Assembly (NCBI RefSeq): GCF_000364165.2
Contig: NZ_CP097810.1
Span: forward strand, 930,001-994,000
Direction of reading: 5' to 3'
DNA length: 64,000 bases
Source of the DNA: Clostridium sp. MD294
GTDB taxonomy: Bacteria; Bacillota; Clostridia; Lachnospirales; Anaerotignaceae
The notes beneath the pieces are model-generated. The model saw only the letters and a list, made by a program, of their open reading frames with translations. It was not told the origin of the DNA and searched no databases. Below, piece by piece: positions 7,813 to 15,009 of the stretch (within the stretch, counting starts at the first letter, position 1; each line of letters begins with the position of its first letter). A program made the position numbers and the translations under genes.

Positions 7813-9006
7813 ATGAAAACATTGGTAAAGTATTATGATAAAGATGTTTTAAAAAATATTTCTGCCCCTTTGGCATTAAAACCAGAAAAAATAATATTTT
7901 TTTATGATGATAGTATACAAGATATGACATGGTTTCATAGTCTAAAAAAATGTTTTAAACATACTATACCTAATATTGTGATGGAACATATTTCTCTTGA
8001 TATTTTGGATATGGTAGAGATTTATAGTAAAACAAAAACAGTATTAGAAGAAAATGAAGAATGTGCTATGGAATTTACAGGAGGCAGTGAGCTTATGCTT
8101 ATTGCTGGCTTTAAAGCAGGGGCAGGAAAAGGGGTTCCCCTTTATTATACAGATTTGGTAAAAGGTATTATATTAGACTTAGCAGAAAATAAACCTGTGG
8201 TAAATGTACCAAAAATAAAATTAAAACATTTTATGGATGCAAGGGGAGCTTGTCTTATGGGATACTCTCATAAAGAGCCTTTGGAAAAACGATATAATGA
8301 TATATTAAATATGTGTGATGTATTGTTTCATGATATTAATCATTGGAAAACGACAAGTAATTTTATACAAATTGTAGCGTCAAGATTTTCTAGCCATGAA
8401 ATGTATGTCAAAAGTAAAATAGAAGCAACACAAAAAAATGGTAAAAAAGTAACACCTGATAAAAAAATATTATATGCTTTTCAAAAATTTGGCTTTATAA
8501 AAGATTTAAAAATAACAAAAGAGAATGTCAGTTTTTATTTTAATTCTGTAATGGATAAACAATATGTTATTAATTATGGTATTTGGTTGGAACTTTTTGT
8601 ATATATTCATGCAAAGCGATCTTGTGCATTTGACGATGTATGGCTAGGAGCGTTGATTGATTGGAATGCCTATGATGCTTCTAGAATGGCAGGAAATGAA
8701 ATTGATGTAGTACTTTCAGACCAGTCTATGCCAGTGTTTATTTCTTGTAAATTAAGGAGTGCAGATACAGCAGCAGTAAATGAATTGATGATTGAGAAAA
8801 AAAGGATAGGCGGTTGGTTTTCAAAGGGAATATTGGTAGCCTTTGGAAGAGATAAACAAGAAAAAACAGCTACATATTTAAGAGCAAAAGAATTTGGTAT
8901 TGAAATATTAGATGCTAAAGATATACTAAGTGCAGATTTTGGACAAAGGCTTGTAAAAATAGTAAAAGAACATGACTTAAATAGTTTGAAGTGGAAAAAG
9001 GTGTAG
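7813..9006 (+). CDS. CARF-nuclease of the Card1/DUF1887 family
   Basis: The 397-residue protein matches DUF1887 (PF09002). It has an N-terminal Rossmann-like CARF region (residues 1-150) with the ligand-loop motif FTGGSELM at 88-95, a middle winged-helix-like linker, and a C-terminal PD-(D/E)XK-type nuclease. Candidate catalytic residues are Glu260 (GIWLELFVY), Glu296 and Asp298 (GNEIDVV) and Lys313 (FISCKLR). Characterised relatives (Card1, Can2) are cyclic-oligoadenylate-activated nucleases in type III CRISPR systems. No CRISPR array or cas gene is in this window. It is 10 bases after gerW, with SD AGGAAG. Role here is unknown. Confidence 0.85.
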   Translation: MKTLVKYYDKDVLKNISAPLALKPEKIIFFYDDSIQDMTWFHSLKKCFKHTIPNIVMEHISLDILDMVEIYSKTKTVLEENEECAMEFTGGSELMLIAGFKAGAGKGVPLYYTDLVKGIILDLAENKPVVNVPKIKLKHFMDARGACLMGYSHKEPLEKRYNDILNMCDVLFHDINHWKTTSNFIQIVASRFSSHEMYVKSKIEATQKNGKKVTPDKKILYAFQKFGFIKDLKITKENVSFYFNSVMDKQYVINYGIWLELFVYIHAKRSCAFDDVWLGALIDWNAYDASRMAGNEIDVVLSDQSMPVFISCKLRSADTAAVNELMIEKKRIGGWFSKGILVAFGRDKQEKTATYLRAKEFGIEILDAKDILSADFGQRLVKIVKEHDLNSLKWKKV

Positions 9007-9010
9007 AAAA

Positions 9011-9187
9011 ATGACAACGAAAAAGAGGTTTTTAACTGCTCTGTATACAGGATTGTTGATAGCTGTGCTTTTAGAACTAAAAGATGGTACAATACACATT
9101 ACAAGAATACTATTTTATTGTGTTGTATATTTGTGTGCGTTTTTGTTAATAGAGTGTATAAAATGGATAAGTGAAAAATATTTTTAA
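9011..9187 (+). CDS. Small two-helix membrane protein
   Basis: A 58-residue product (starts MTTKKRFLTALY) begins four bases after the Card1-like stop codon. It has two hydrophobic segments, about residues 7-21 and 33-50, separated by a charged turn (LELKDGTIH), and ends with KWISEKYF. Its SD is poor (GGTGTAG). Close spacing suggests it belongs to the operon and it might anchor or regulate the nuclease, but that is inference. I do not recognise a family. Confidence 0.55.
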   Translation: MTTKKRFLTALYTGLLIAVLLELKDGTIHITRILFYCVVYLCAFLLIECIKWISEKYF

Positions 9188-9195
9188 ATGTATAA

Positions 9196-9237
9196 AAAGT
9201 AATGAAATATGGTTAGCATATGGAGTTACTTTTTTTA
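9196..9237 (+). terminator. Weak terminator-like inverted repeat
   Basis: AAAAGTAA pairs with TTACTTTT across a loop of about 21 bases and ends in a T run. It follows the last gene of the sporulation-associated operon by ten bases. Confidence 0.45.
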
Positions 9238-9257
9238 TATAAAAATTTAAAAAATAC

Positions 9258-9309
9258 TTGACAAAATAAGTAGAATATGATAAATTGGAACTATAGTTAG
9301 CTATAACTA
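9258..9309 (+). promoter_or_regulatory. Promoter with DtxR-like palindrome before DUF3793-flavodoxin
   Basis: A perfect -35 (TTGACA, 9258-9263) is followed after 17 bases by a weak -10 (TAAATT, 9281-9286). At the expected transcription start lies the palindrome TAGTTA-GCTA-TAACTA (9294-9309). It resembles the DtxR/IdeR box at about 12 of 19 positions, which would fit iron control of a flavodoxin. Promoter call is moderate; the regulator is inferred. Confidence 0.45.
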
Positions 9310-9378
9310 ATTTAAAATATCTTTAAATAATAATAAATAGCTAATACTAATAATATACATAAAAAAGGAGATATTGCT

Positions 9379-9942
9379 ATGAGCGAATTTGAGCAAATGA
9401 TTTTAGACCAGTGTGCTCCAACAATATTTGGAGTAAAGCAAGCAAATTTATTTTCCTGTTCTAAAGAAAATAAAAAAGAAGTGTTAGCGGAATTAAAAAA
9501 ATATAATGCTTGTGGTAATGCTTCTGGAATACAGTTTAAAATACTATATGAATGTAAAAATAGGATATATATTATAGCATATAGAAAAAGGCCGATGAAA
9601 AATTGTATGAAACAGAAAGAAATACAAAATTTTTTGATGCAAAGGGGATATCCTCAAACAAGTGATGTAGAGGAACTTTTAAAGTATTTAAAATATCGTA
9701 CAAATATTTGTGAAGAATTTCCTCATGAAATTGGCTTATTTTTGGGCTATCCTATTACAGATGTAAAGGAGTTTATTTCAAAAAAAGGATTAGATTTTAA
9801 ATTTTGTGGCTATTGGAAAGTGTATAGTGATGAAGAAACAGCAAAGAAAATGTTTAATGTATATAAAAAATGTAAAAAAGTAATTTGGTATAAGGTAACA
9901 AAGGGTACGCCTCTCATAGAATTGGTAGGAGCGTATTGTTAA
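9379..9942 (+). CDS. DUF3793 family protein
   Basis: The 187-residue protein matches DUF3793 (PF12672). It has an N-terminal CAPTIFGVKQANLF, a middle CKNRIYIIAYR and a conserved EFPHEIGLFLGYPITDVKEFI, then CGYWKVYSDEETAKK. The family is found in anaerobic Firmicutes, usually next to flavodoxin as here, and is of unknown biochemical function. The pairing hints at a role in electron transfer or iron limitation. SD AAAAGGAG precedes ATG 9379. Confidence 0.88.
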   Translation: MSEFEQMILDQCAPTIFGVKQANLFSCSKENKKEVLAELKKYNACGNASGIQFKILYECKNRIYIIAYRKRPMKNCMKQKEIQNFLMQRGYPQTSDVEELLKYLKYRTNICEEFPHEIGLFLGYPITDVKEFISKKGLDFKFCGYWKVYSDEETAKKMFNVYKKCKKVIWYKVTKGTPLIELVGAYC

Positions 9943-9967
9943 TAAATAATATTAGGAGGATAGAAAA

Positions 9968-10390
9968 ATGGAAAAAATTGCAGTAATTTATTGGAGTGGT
10001 ACAGGAAATACGGAAGCAATGGCAAATGCGATAGCAGAAGGTATTAAAAATGCAGGAACAGAAGTAGATATTTTTTCGGTAAGTGATTTTGTAGTAGATA
10101 CATTGGATAGTTATAAAAAAATAGCATTTGGTTGTGCTGCTATGGGAGATGAAGTATTAGAGGAAGCAGAATTTGAGCCATTTTTTTGTAGTGTAGAAAA
10201 TAAATTATCAAATAAGAAAGTGGCGTTATTTGGTTCTTATGGTTGGGGAGATGGAAAATGGATGAGAGATTGGGAGGAAAGGATACCTGGTGCAGCACTA
10301 TTTGAGGAAGGACTTATTGTAAATGGTATGCCTGTAGGAGAAACGAAACAACAGTGTGTTGATTTTGGGAAAAAATTTGCTGAATGCTAA
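9968..10390 (+). CDS. Flavodoxin
   Basis: The 140-residue short-chain flavodoxin has an FMN phosphate loop WSGTGNTEAMA at residues 9-19, and the ring-binding loops FGCAAMGDE and GSYGWGDG. It carries electrons at low potential and can replace ferredoxin when iron is scarce. It is 25 bases after the DUF3793 gene with SD AGGAGG, so the two are cotranscribed. Confidence 0.93.
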   Translation: MEKIAVIYWSGTGNTEAMANAIAEGIKNAGTEVDIFSVSDFVVDTLDSYKKIAFGCAAMGDEVLEEAEFEPFFCSVENKLSNKKVALFGSYGWGDGKWMRDWEERIPGAALFEEGLIVNGMPVGETKQQCVDFGKKFAEC

Positions 10391-10410
10391 AATAATTTAA
10401 TAAGAAAAAT

Positions 10411-10454
10411 GCAAAACCTCTTTATATAAAAAATATTATATAAAGAGGTTTTGC
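10411..10454 (+). terminator. Long terminator hairpin after flavodoxin
   Basis: GCAAAACCTCTTTATATA (10411-10428) pairs with TATATAAAGAGGTTTTGC (10437-10454). The stem is 18 bp with an AT-rich upper part and T residues within the descending arm. Confidence 0.8.
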
Positions 10455-10910
10455 TATATGTTGATTTGTATGATGTTGAATTACTGATAAATAGTATATA
10501 ACAAAGTTTTAAAATAATACTTTCCGTTGAATAATGTTAGTAAGTATATATAAATGTCTAATAAATTGTGTAGAATAAATTTTTGTACAAAAATAAATAC
10601 AAATTATATCATAGAAAGTAATTTTAAAGTAAAAATAGAATATTATTTTGAGCAAATATACTAAAAATAATATAGAAAATAGTGCAATATTTTCTATAAG
10701 AGCTAAAAATGTACAAAAATGAAAATAATATATTGTATAAAATAAATAAATAAAAATACAAGAGAGAAATAAAGTATGTGCTAGTAAAAAAGGATAATAT
10801 AAGGTATAATAAAAGTAACAAAAACAGGCTCCAAATTTTATAATAAGGTAAAACTTTGTGATACCATATATAATAAAAATGGAGGGAGTGTTTTGTAATT
10901 AACAATTTAG
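10455..10910. other. AT-rich intergenic stretch
   Basis: No gene with an SD and recognisable product is visible. An open frame on the minus strand (10624-10905) is Tyr/Phe/Ile-rich noise. A TATAAT at 10869-10874 could serve glgB as a -10, but no matching -35 is present. Confidence 0.5.
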
Positions 10911-10942
10911 AAAGGGGTGAGGCTGCGTAAGCAGCAAGAAGT
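10911..10942 (+). promoter_or_regulatory. glgB ribosome binding site separated from the start by a hairpin
   Basis: The SD-like run AAAGGGGTGAGG (10911-10922) is about 20 bases from the start codon, too far for normal initiation. The intervening bases hold a 5-bp hairpin GCTGC-GTAA-GCAGC (10922-10935) with a GNRA-type loop. Folding would leave an effective spacing of about 7 bases. An in-frame TAA at 10928 rules out an upstream start. Confidence 0.5.
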
Positions 10943-13168
10943 ATGATTACAACAACTAATTTAAATGAATTATTTCAAATCGTGAATGTAGAACACGGTG
11001 AACCCCACCACGTTTTAGGTATGCATGAGGTAGAGCATGAGGGAGAAAAATTTGTAGCAGTAAGAGCTTTTGTACCACAAGCAAAAGAAATTGTAGTAGT
11101 AGATGATGCTGACCAAGACAAAACATATCCTATGATGAAGATACATGAAGATGGTTTTTTTGAAGTCATCATAGAAGATAGACAAGAATGGTTTAGATAT
11201 CAGTTGTCTCTTACAGATTACGAAGGAAATCAATGGACAACATATGATGCATATTCTTTTGTACCTACAATATCAGAGTATGACAGATATCTTTTTGGTG
11301 CAGGTAATCATTATAAAATATTTGAAAAATTAGGAGCACATATTACAACAGTAGATGGTGTGGAAGGAGTTGCGTTTGGCGTTTGGGCACCAAATGCGAA
11401 AGCAGTTAGTGTTATTGGTAATTTTAATAGCTGGGATGGCAGAAGAAACCAAATGAGAGTATTAGGAGAGTCTGGAATTTGGGAATTATTTGTACCTGGA
11501 TTAAAGGAATATGACCAATATAAATATCAAATTAAAGATAAATATAATAATGTATGTGACAAAGCAGACCCATATGCTTCTTTTGCACAATTAAGGCCAG
11601 ATACAGCCTCTGTAATATATGATAATAGTCGTTATGTTTGGGGAGATAAAGCATGGACAGATGATAGAAGCAGTGAACATATTTATCAAGGCCCAGTTAA
11701 TATTTATGAAGTGCATTTTGGAAGTTGGATGAGAATACCAGAAGAAGGAAATCGTTCTATGACATATCTGGAAGGTGCTGAGAAGTTAGTAGCCTATGTT
11801 AAAAAAATGGGTTATACACATATTGAATTGTTACCTGTTGAGGAACACCCTTTCGATGGTAGTTGGGGATATCAAGTAACAGGATATTATGCACCAACAA
11901 GTCGTTTTGGTACACCAGATGAATTTAAAGCATTTATAGATGCTTGTCATAGAAATGGTATAGGTGTTATATTAGATTGGGTACCAGCTCATTTTCCTAA
12001 AGATGCTTTTGGCTTAGCACGTTTTGATGGTACAGCATTGTATGAACACCAAGACCCTAAACAAGGAGAGCACCCTGATTGGGGTACATTAATATTTAAT
12101 TATGGTAGAAATGAAGTTAGAAACTTTTTAATTGCAAATGCAATTTATTGGATAGAAGAATTTCATTTAGATGGTTTGAGAGTAGATGCAGTAGCATCTA
12201 TGCTGTATTTAGACTATGGTAAAAATGATGGACAATGGGTACCAAATGAACATGGTGGTAGAGAAAACCTGGAAGCAGAGGAATTTTTGAGACATATGAA
12301 TTCTGTCATTATAGGTAGATATCCTGGTATAATGATGATTGCAGAAGAGTCTACAGCTTGGGCAGGTGTAACAAGAAGTACAAACTATGGTGGTCTTGGA
12401 TTTAGTTTGAAATGGAATATGGGCTGGATGAATGACTATTTATCTTATGTAAAAAAAGACCCTATTTATAGAAAATATCATCATGATAATTTAACGTTTA
12501 GTATGGTATATGCTTATACAGAAAACTTTATATTAGTATTATCTCACGATGAAGTAGTACATGGAAAATGTTCTATGATGGAAAAAATGCCTGGAGATTT
12601 GTGGCAAAAATTTGCAAATCTTCGTGTAACATATGGCTTTATGTATGGACACCCTGGTAAAAAGTTGTTGTTTATGGGTAGTGAATTTGGTCAGTTTGCA
12701 GAATGGAGTGAAGCAAGAAGCCTTGATTGGCACTTGTTAGAATATGAAACACATCAAAAGTTGCATCAGTATATGAATGATTTGAACCATTTGTATTTAC
12801 AAGAACCCGCATTGTGGGAAAAAGACTTTGACTCAACTGGTTTTGAATGGATAGAATGTAATGATAGAGATAGAAGTATTATAGCATTTATTAGAAGAGG
12901 CCAAGACCATACAAAAGAATTGATAATTGTATGTAACTTTACACCAGAAACGCATTTTGGATTTAGATTAGGTGTTCCAGTAGCAGGTACTTATGAAGAA
13001 ATATTTAATAGTGATGATGAAAAATATGGTGGTAGTGGTGTCATCAATAGAAAGCCTCTTGTAAGTGATAGAATAGATTGGAATGGTAGACAAAGTAGTG
13101 TTGAGTTAAAAGTACCACCTCTTGGAATAACAATATTGAGAAGAACAGAACAAAATGATGCACATTGA
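10943..13168 (+). CDS. glgB: 1,4-alpha-glucan branching enzyme
   Basis: The 741-residue GH13 enzyme makes alpha-1,6 branches in glycogen by cutting and transferring alpha-1,4 chains. It has an N-terminal branching-enzyme beta domain, a CBM48 domain near residues 130-220 (GVWAPNAKAVSVIGNFNSW) and the catalytic barrel: DWVPAHFPKD, nucleophile Asp in GLRVDAVASM, acid/base Glu in MIAEESTAW and LSHDEVVHGK. The C-terminal beta domain ends near residue 735. Length is normal for the long form. No other glycogen gene lies nearby, so it is a single-gene unit. Confidence 0.97.
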   Translation: MITTTNLNELFQIVNVEHGEPHHVLGMHEVEHEGEKFVAVRAFVPQAKEIVVVDDADQDKTYPMMKIHEDGFFEVIIEDRQEWFRYQLSLTDYEGNQWTTYDAYSFVPTISEYDRYLFGAGNHYKIFEKLGAHITTVDGVEGVAFGVWAPNAKAVSVIGNFNSWDGRRNQMRVLGESGIWELFVPGLKEYDQYKYQIKDKYNNVCDKADPYASFAQLRPDTASVIYDNSRYVWGDKAWTDDRSSEHIYQGPVNIYEVHFGSWMRIPEEGNRSMTYLEGAEKLVAYVKKMGYTHIELLPVEEHPFDGSWGYQVTGYYAPTSRFGTPDEFKAFIDACHRNGIGVILDWVPAHFPKDAFGLARFDGTALYEHQDPKQGEHPDWGTLIFNYGRNEVRNFLIANAIYWIEEFHLDGLRVDAVASMLYLDYGKNDGQWVPNEHGGRENLEAEEFLRHMNSVIIGRYPGIMMIAEESTAWAGVTRSTNYGGLGFSLKWNMGWMNDYLSYVKKDPIYRKYHHDNLTFSMVYAYTENFILVLSHDEVVHGKCSMMEKMPGDLWQKFANLRVTYGFMYGHPGKKLLFMGSEFGQFAEWSEARSLDWHLLEYETHQKLHQYMNDLNHLYLQEPALWEKDFDSTGFEWIECNDRDRSIIAFIRRGQDHTKELIIVCNFTPETHFGFRLGVPVAGTYEEIFNSDDEKYGGSGVINRKPLVSDRIDWNGRQSSVELKVPPLGITILRRTEQNDAH

Positions 13169-13218
13169 TGTTTAAAAAATTTTTGTAAAGTTTTTATATG
13201 CAAAAAGACGGTTTTTTA

Positions 13219-13247
13219 TTGACGTGAATTGTTTTTTTGTGTATAAT
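13219..13247 (+). promoter_or_regulatory. Strong promoter of rpsU-yqeY
   Basis: TTGACG (13219-13224) and TATAAT (13242-13247) with 17-base spacing, about 90 bases before the rpsU start. The leader contains the SD GGGAGGGAGGG directly before ATG 13335. Confidence 0.85.
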
Positions 13248-13334
13248 TCAATAATGTGCTATATTAAAAAAAGACATATTTTTTTAAATAGCGTGTAACA
13301 AAAGGAATCTCACACCTGGGAGGGAGGGAAATTC

Positions 13335-13511
13335 ATGTCAGAGGTAAAGGTAAAAGAAAATGAATCCTTAGATAGTGCTCTTCGCCGTTTTAAAAGAAGT
13401 TGTGCAAAAGACGGTATTATGGGAGAAGTACGTAAAAGAGAACATTATGACAAGCCAAGCGTTAAACGTAAAAAGAAATCTGAAGCGGCTAGAAAACGTA
13501 AATTCAAATAA
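13335..13511 (+). CDS. rpsU: 30S ribosomal protein S21
   Basis: The 58-residue, very basic protein has the S21 pattern: [19 protein letters not shown], then [19 protein letters not shown] and a basic tail. It binds the small subunit near the platform and assists initiation. A very strong SD and promoter precede it. The neighbour yqeY follows by 25 bases, the usual Firmicutes order. Confidence 0.97.
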   Translation: MSEVKVKENESLDSALRRFKRSCAKDGIMGEVRKREHYDKPSVKRKKKSEAARKRKFK

Positions 13512-13536
13512 TGTTTGATTGCAAAGGAATGATTGT

Positions 13537-13983
13537 ATGGCATTAAAAGAGCAGCTTTTTGAAGACTTGAAAAGTGCTATGAAAGAAAAAGATACAATAC
13601 GAAAAGATACAGTACAGTTAATTCGTTCAGGAATTCTGCAAATTGAAAAAGATAATAAAGTAGAATTAGACGATAAAGGCGTAATTGAGGTAATTGCAAA
13701 ACAACTAAAAAGTCGTAAGGACTCATTGCCTGACTTTATTAAAAGTGGTCGTCAAGATTTAGTGGATAAACTGAACAAAGAAATTGAGATATTGTTGAAT
13801 TACCTTCCAGAGCAGTTAAGTGAGAGTGCAATTCAAAAGGTAGTAGAAGAAACAATAGCTGAACTTGGTGCAACATCTTTTAAAGACTTGGGAAAAGTAA
13901 TGAAAGCAATTACACCAAAAATAAAAGGCGTTGCAGATGGTAAAGTTGTAAGTAATATTGTAAAAAATATTTTAATGAAATGA
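13537..13983 (+). CDS. yqeY: GatB/YqeY domain protein
   Basis: The 148-residue protein matches the YqeY family: MALKEQLFEDLKSAMKEKD, an RSGILQIEK helix, and the C-terminal GatB-tail-like ATSFKDLGKVMKAITPKIKGVADG domain. It resembles the tRNA-binding tail of GatB and is thought to interact with tRNA, but its role is unknown. The start is ATG 13537 with SD AAAGGA at 13523; the upstream TTG in the same frame precedes the SD and is rejected. Confidence 0.93.
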   Translation: MALKEQLFEDLKSAMKEKDTIRKDTVQLIRSGILQIEKDNKVELDDKGVIEVIAKQLKSRKDSLPDFIKSGRQDLVDKLNKEIEILLNYLPEQLSESAIQKVVEETIAELGATSFKDLGKVMKAITPKIKGVADGKVVSNIVKNILMK

Positions 13984-13988
13984 TAATG

Positions 13989-14019
13989 AAAAGCCAGTGT
14001 TATGATAACACTGGCTTTT
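13989..14019 (+). terminator. Terminator of rpsU-yqeY
   Basis: AAAAGCCAGTGTTAT (13989-14003) pairs with ATAACACTGGCTTTT (14005-14019) almost completely. The very long stem ends in TTTT and starts with AAAA, so it can act in both directions. Confidence 0.9.
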
Positions 14020-14042
14020 GCTATTGAGATTGGGAGGAAGTA

Positions 14043-14363
14043 ATGTATTTATATTATTGTATTCATACAAAAGATATTTGTTTAAATTGGGAAACAGAGA
14101 TAATAGAAAAATGTATTGAGGAAACAAATATGTTTTTAAAAACATATGAAGGCAATTATGAGGGAATTGATTTTTTTTGCTTGTTAAGTTTGATGAAAGT
14201 AAAAGATTGGGATAGATGGAATGATAAAGACTATGATTATAAGAAAACAAATTATATTTCTATTATAACTAGTTATAGTAAGGGAAAAATTCCAGAACAA
14301 AGTATAAAAATTATGAAAAGATTGTCAAAAGTTTTATCAGAAGATGTACTTTTAGATGAATAG
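14043..14363 (+). CDS. Hypothetical 106-residue protein
   Basis: A soluble acidic/aromatic protein with a strong SD (GGGAGGAAG) six bases before ATG 14043. It contains ETEIIEKCIEETNMFLKTY, an aspartate/tryptophan-rich WDRWNDKDYDY segment and a C-terminal helix IMKRLSKVLSEDV. I do not recognise the family. It stands alone between the yqeY terminator and the structured element at 14442. Confidence 0.6.
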   Translation: MYLYYCIHTKDICLNWETEIIEKCIEETNMFLKTYEGNYEGIDFFCLLSLMKVKDWDRWNDKDYDYKKTNYISIITSYSKGKIPEQSIKIMKRLSKVLSEDVLLDE

Positions 14364-14441
14364 AAATTGTATTATAAAAAAGTTTATTATTTTAAAATAT
14401 AGGATAGTTATTCAGACTGTCAATAAAATCTTTTTTGAGGA

Positions 14442-14618
14442 AGCTGTCAAATCTACGATTTGCTTTGGTTGGTGTAAAACGAATGTTCAGTAAACATTCT
14501 GTATTCTGTCAACTTTTTAAAAAAAGTTGAACAAAAAATTTTTTATTAAAAACTAACATTTTTGTTTATAAAATCAATAATTTTAAGGAAACAAAATTTC
14601 AAGTTTTTTTGACACGCT
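14442..14618. repeat. MITE-like structured intergenic element
   Basis: The roughly 177-base stretch is bounded by imperfect inverted ends, AGCTGTCAA (14442-14450) and TTGACACGCT (14609-14618), one base different in length. Inside are three hairpins: CAAATC/GATTTG (14448-14462), GAATGTT/AACATTC (14481-14499) and TCAACTTTTT/AAAAAGTTGA (14509-14530). It contains no coding frame with an SD. The right end matches one arm of the hairpins at 5344 and 48085. It may be a degenerate miniature element or a structured RNA; the class is inferred. Confidence 0.35.
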
Positions 14619-14717
14619 AAATTATTTTGCTTGTCTTTTTTTATTATAAAAAATTTTTGCTATAAAAAGACTAATATTGCATAAATATATAAAAATGGTA
14701 TTTTCGGAGGGATAGTA

Positions 14718-14990
14718 TTGCTTGGTGGAGGATTAAGAAGGAATGTAGTAAATGCCTTAGAGCTACCAAAAGAGGTAATGTTAAATCTTCCTCTGATTTC
14801 ATTAACAGGAAAAGAGGAATTGATTATTGAAAATTATAAAGGAATTGTAGAGTATGGTGATGAGGTAATGAGAGTAAATACTGCTATAGGGGTACTTAGA
14901 ATAGAAGGAAAAGGATTATTGTTGAAACAACTGACATCAGAATGTATTGTTGTGACAGGAACAATAAAAGGAGTATTATTTTTGACATAA
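14718..14990 (+). CDS. yqfC: Sporulation protein YqfC
   Basis: The 90-residue YabP/YqfC family protein is made in the mother cell in Bacillus. It shows ALELPKEVMLNLPLISLTGKEEL and ENYKGIVEYGDEVMRVNTAIGVLRIEGKGL, typical of the family. The start is TTG 14718, seven bases after GGAGG; no ATG fits. It is the first gene of the long yqfC-to-ybeY operon and is followed by yqfD after 19 bases. Confidence 0.92.
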   Translation: MLGGGLRRNVVNALELPKEVMLNLPLISLTGKEELIIENYKGIVEYGDEVMRVNTAIGVLRIEGKGLLLKQLTSECIVVTGTIKGVLFLT

Positions 14991-15009
14991 TGTAAAAGGT
15001 GGTGAAGTA

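Noticed and set aside
10624..10905. Minus-strand frame of 93 residues before glgB
   Set aside because: Composition is dominated by Tyr, Leu, Phe and Ile with no SD, as expected from random AT-rich DNA.
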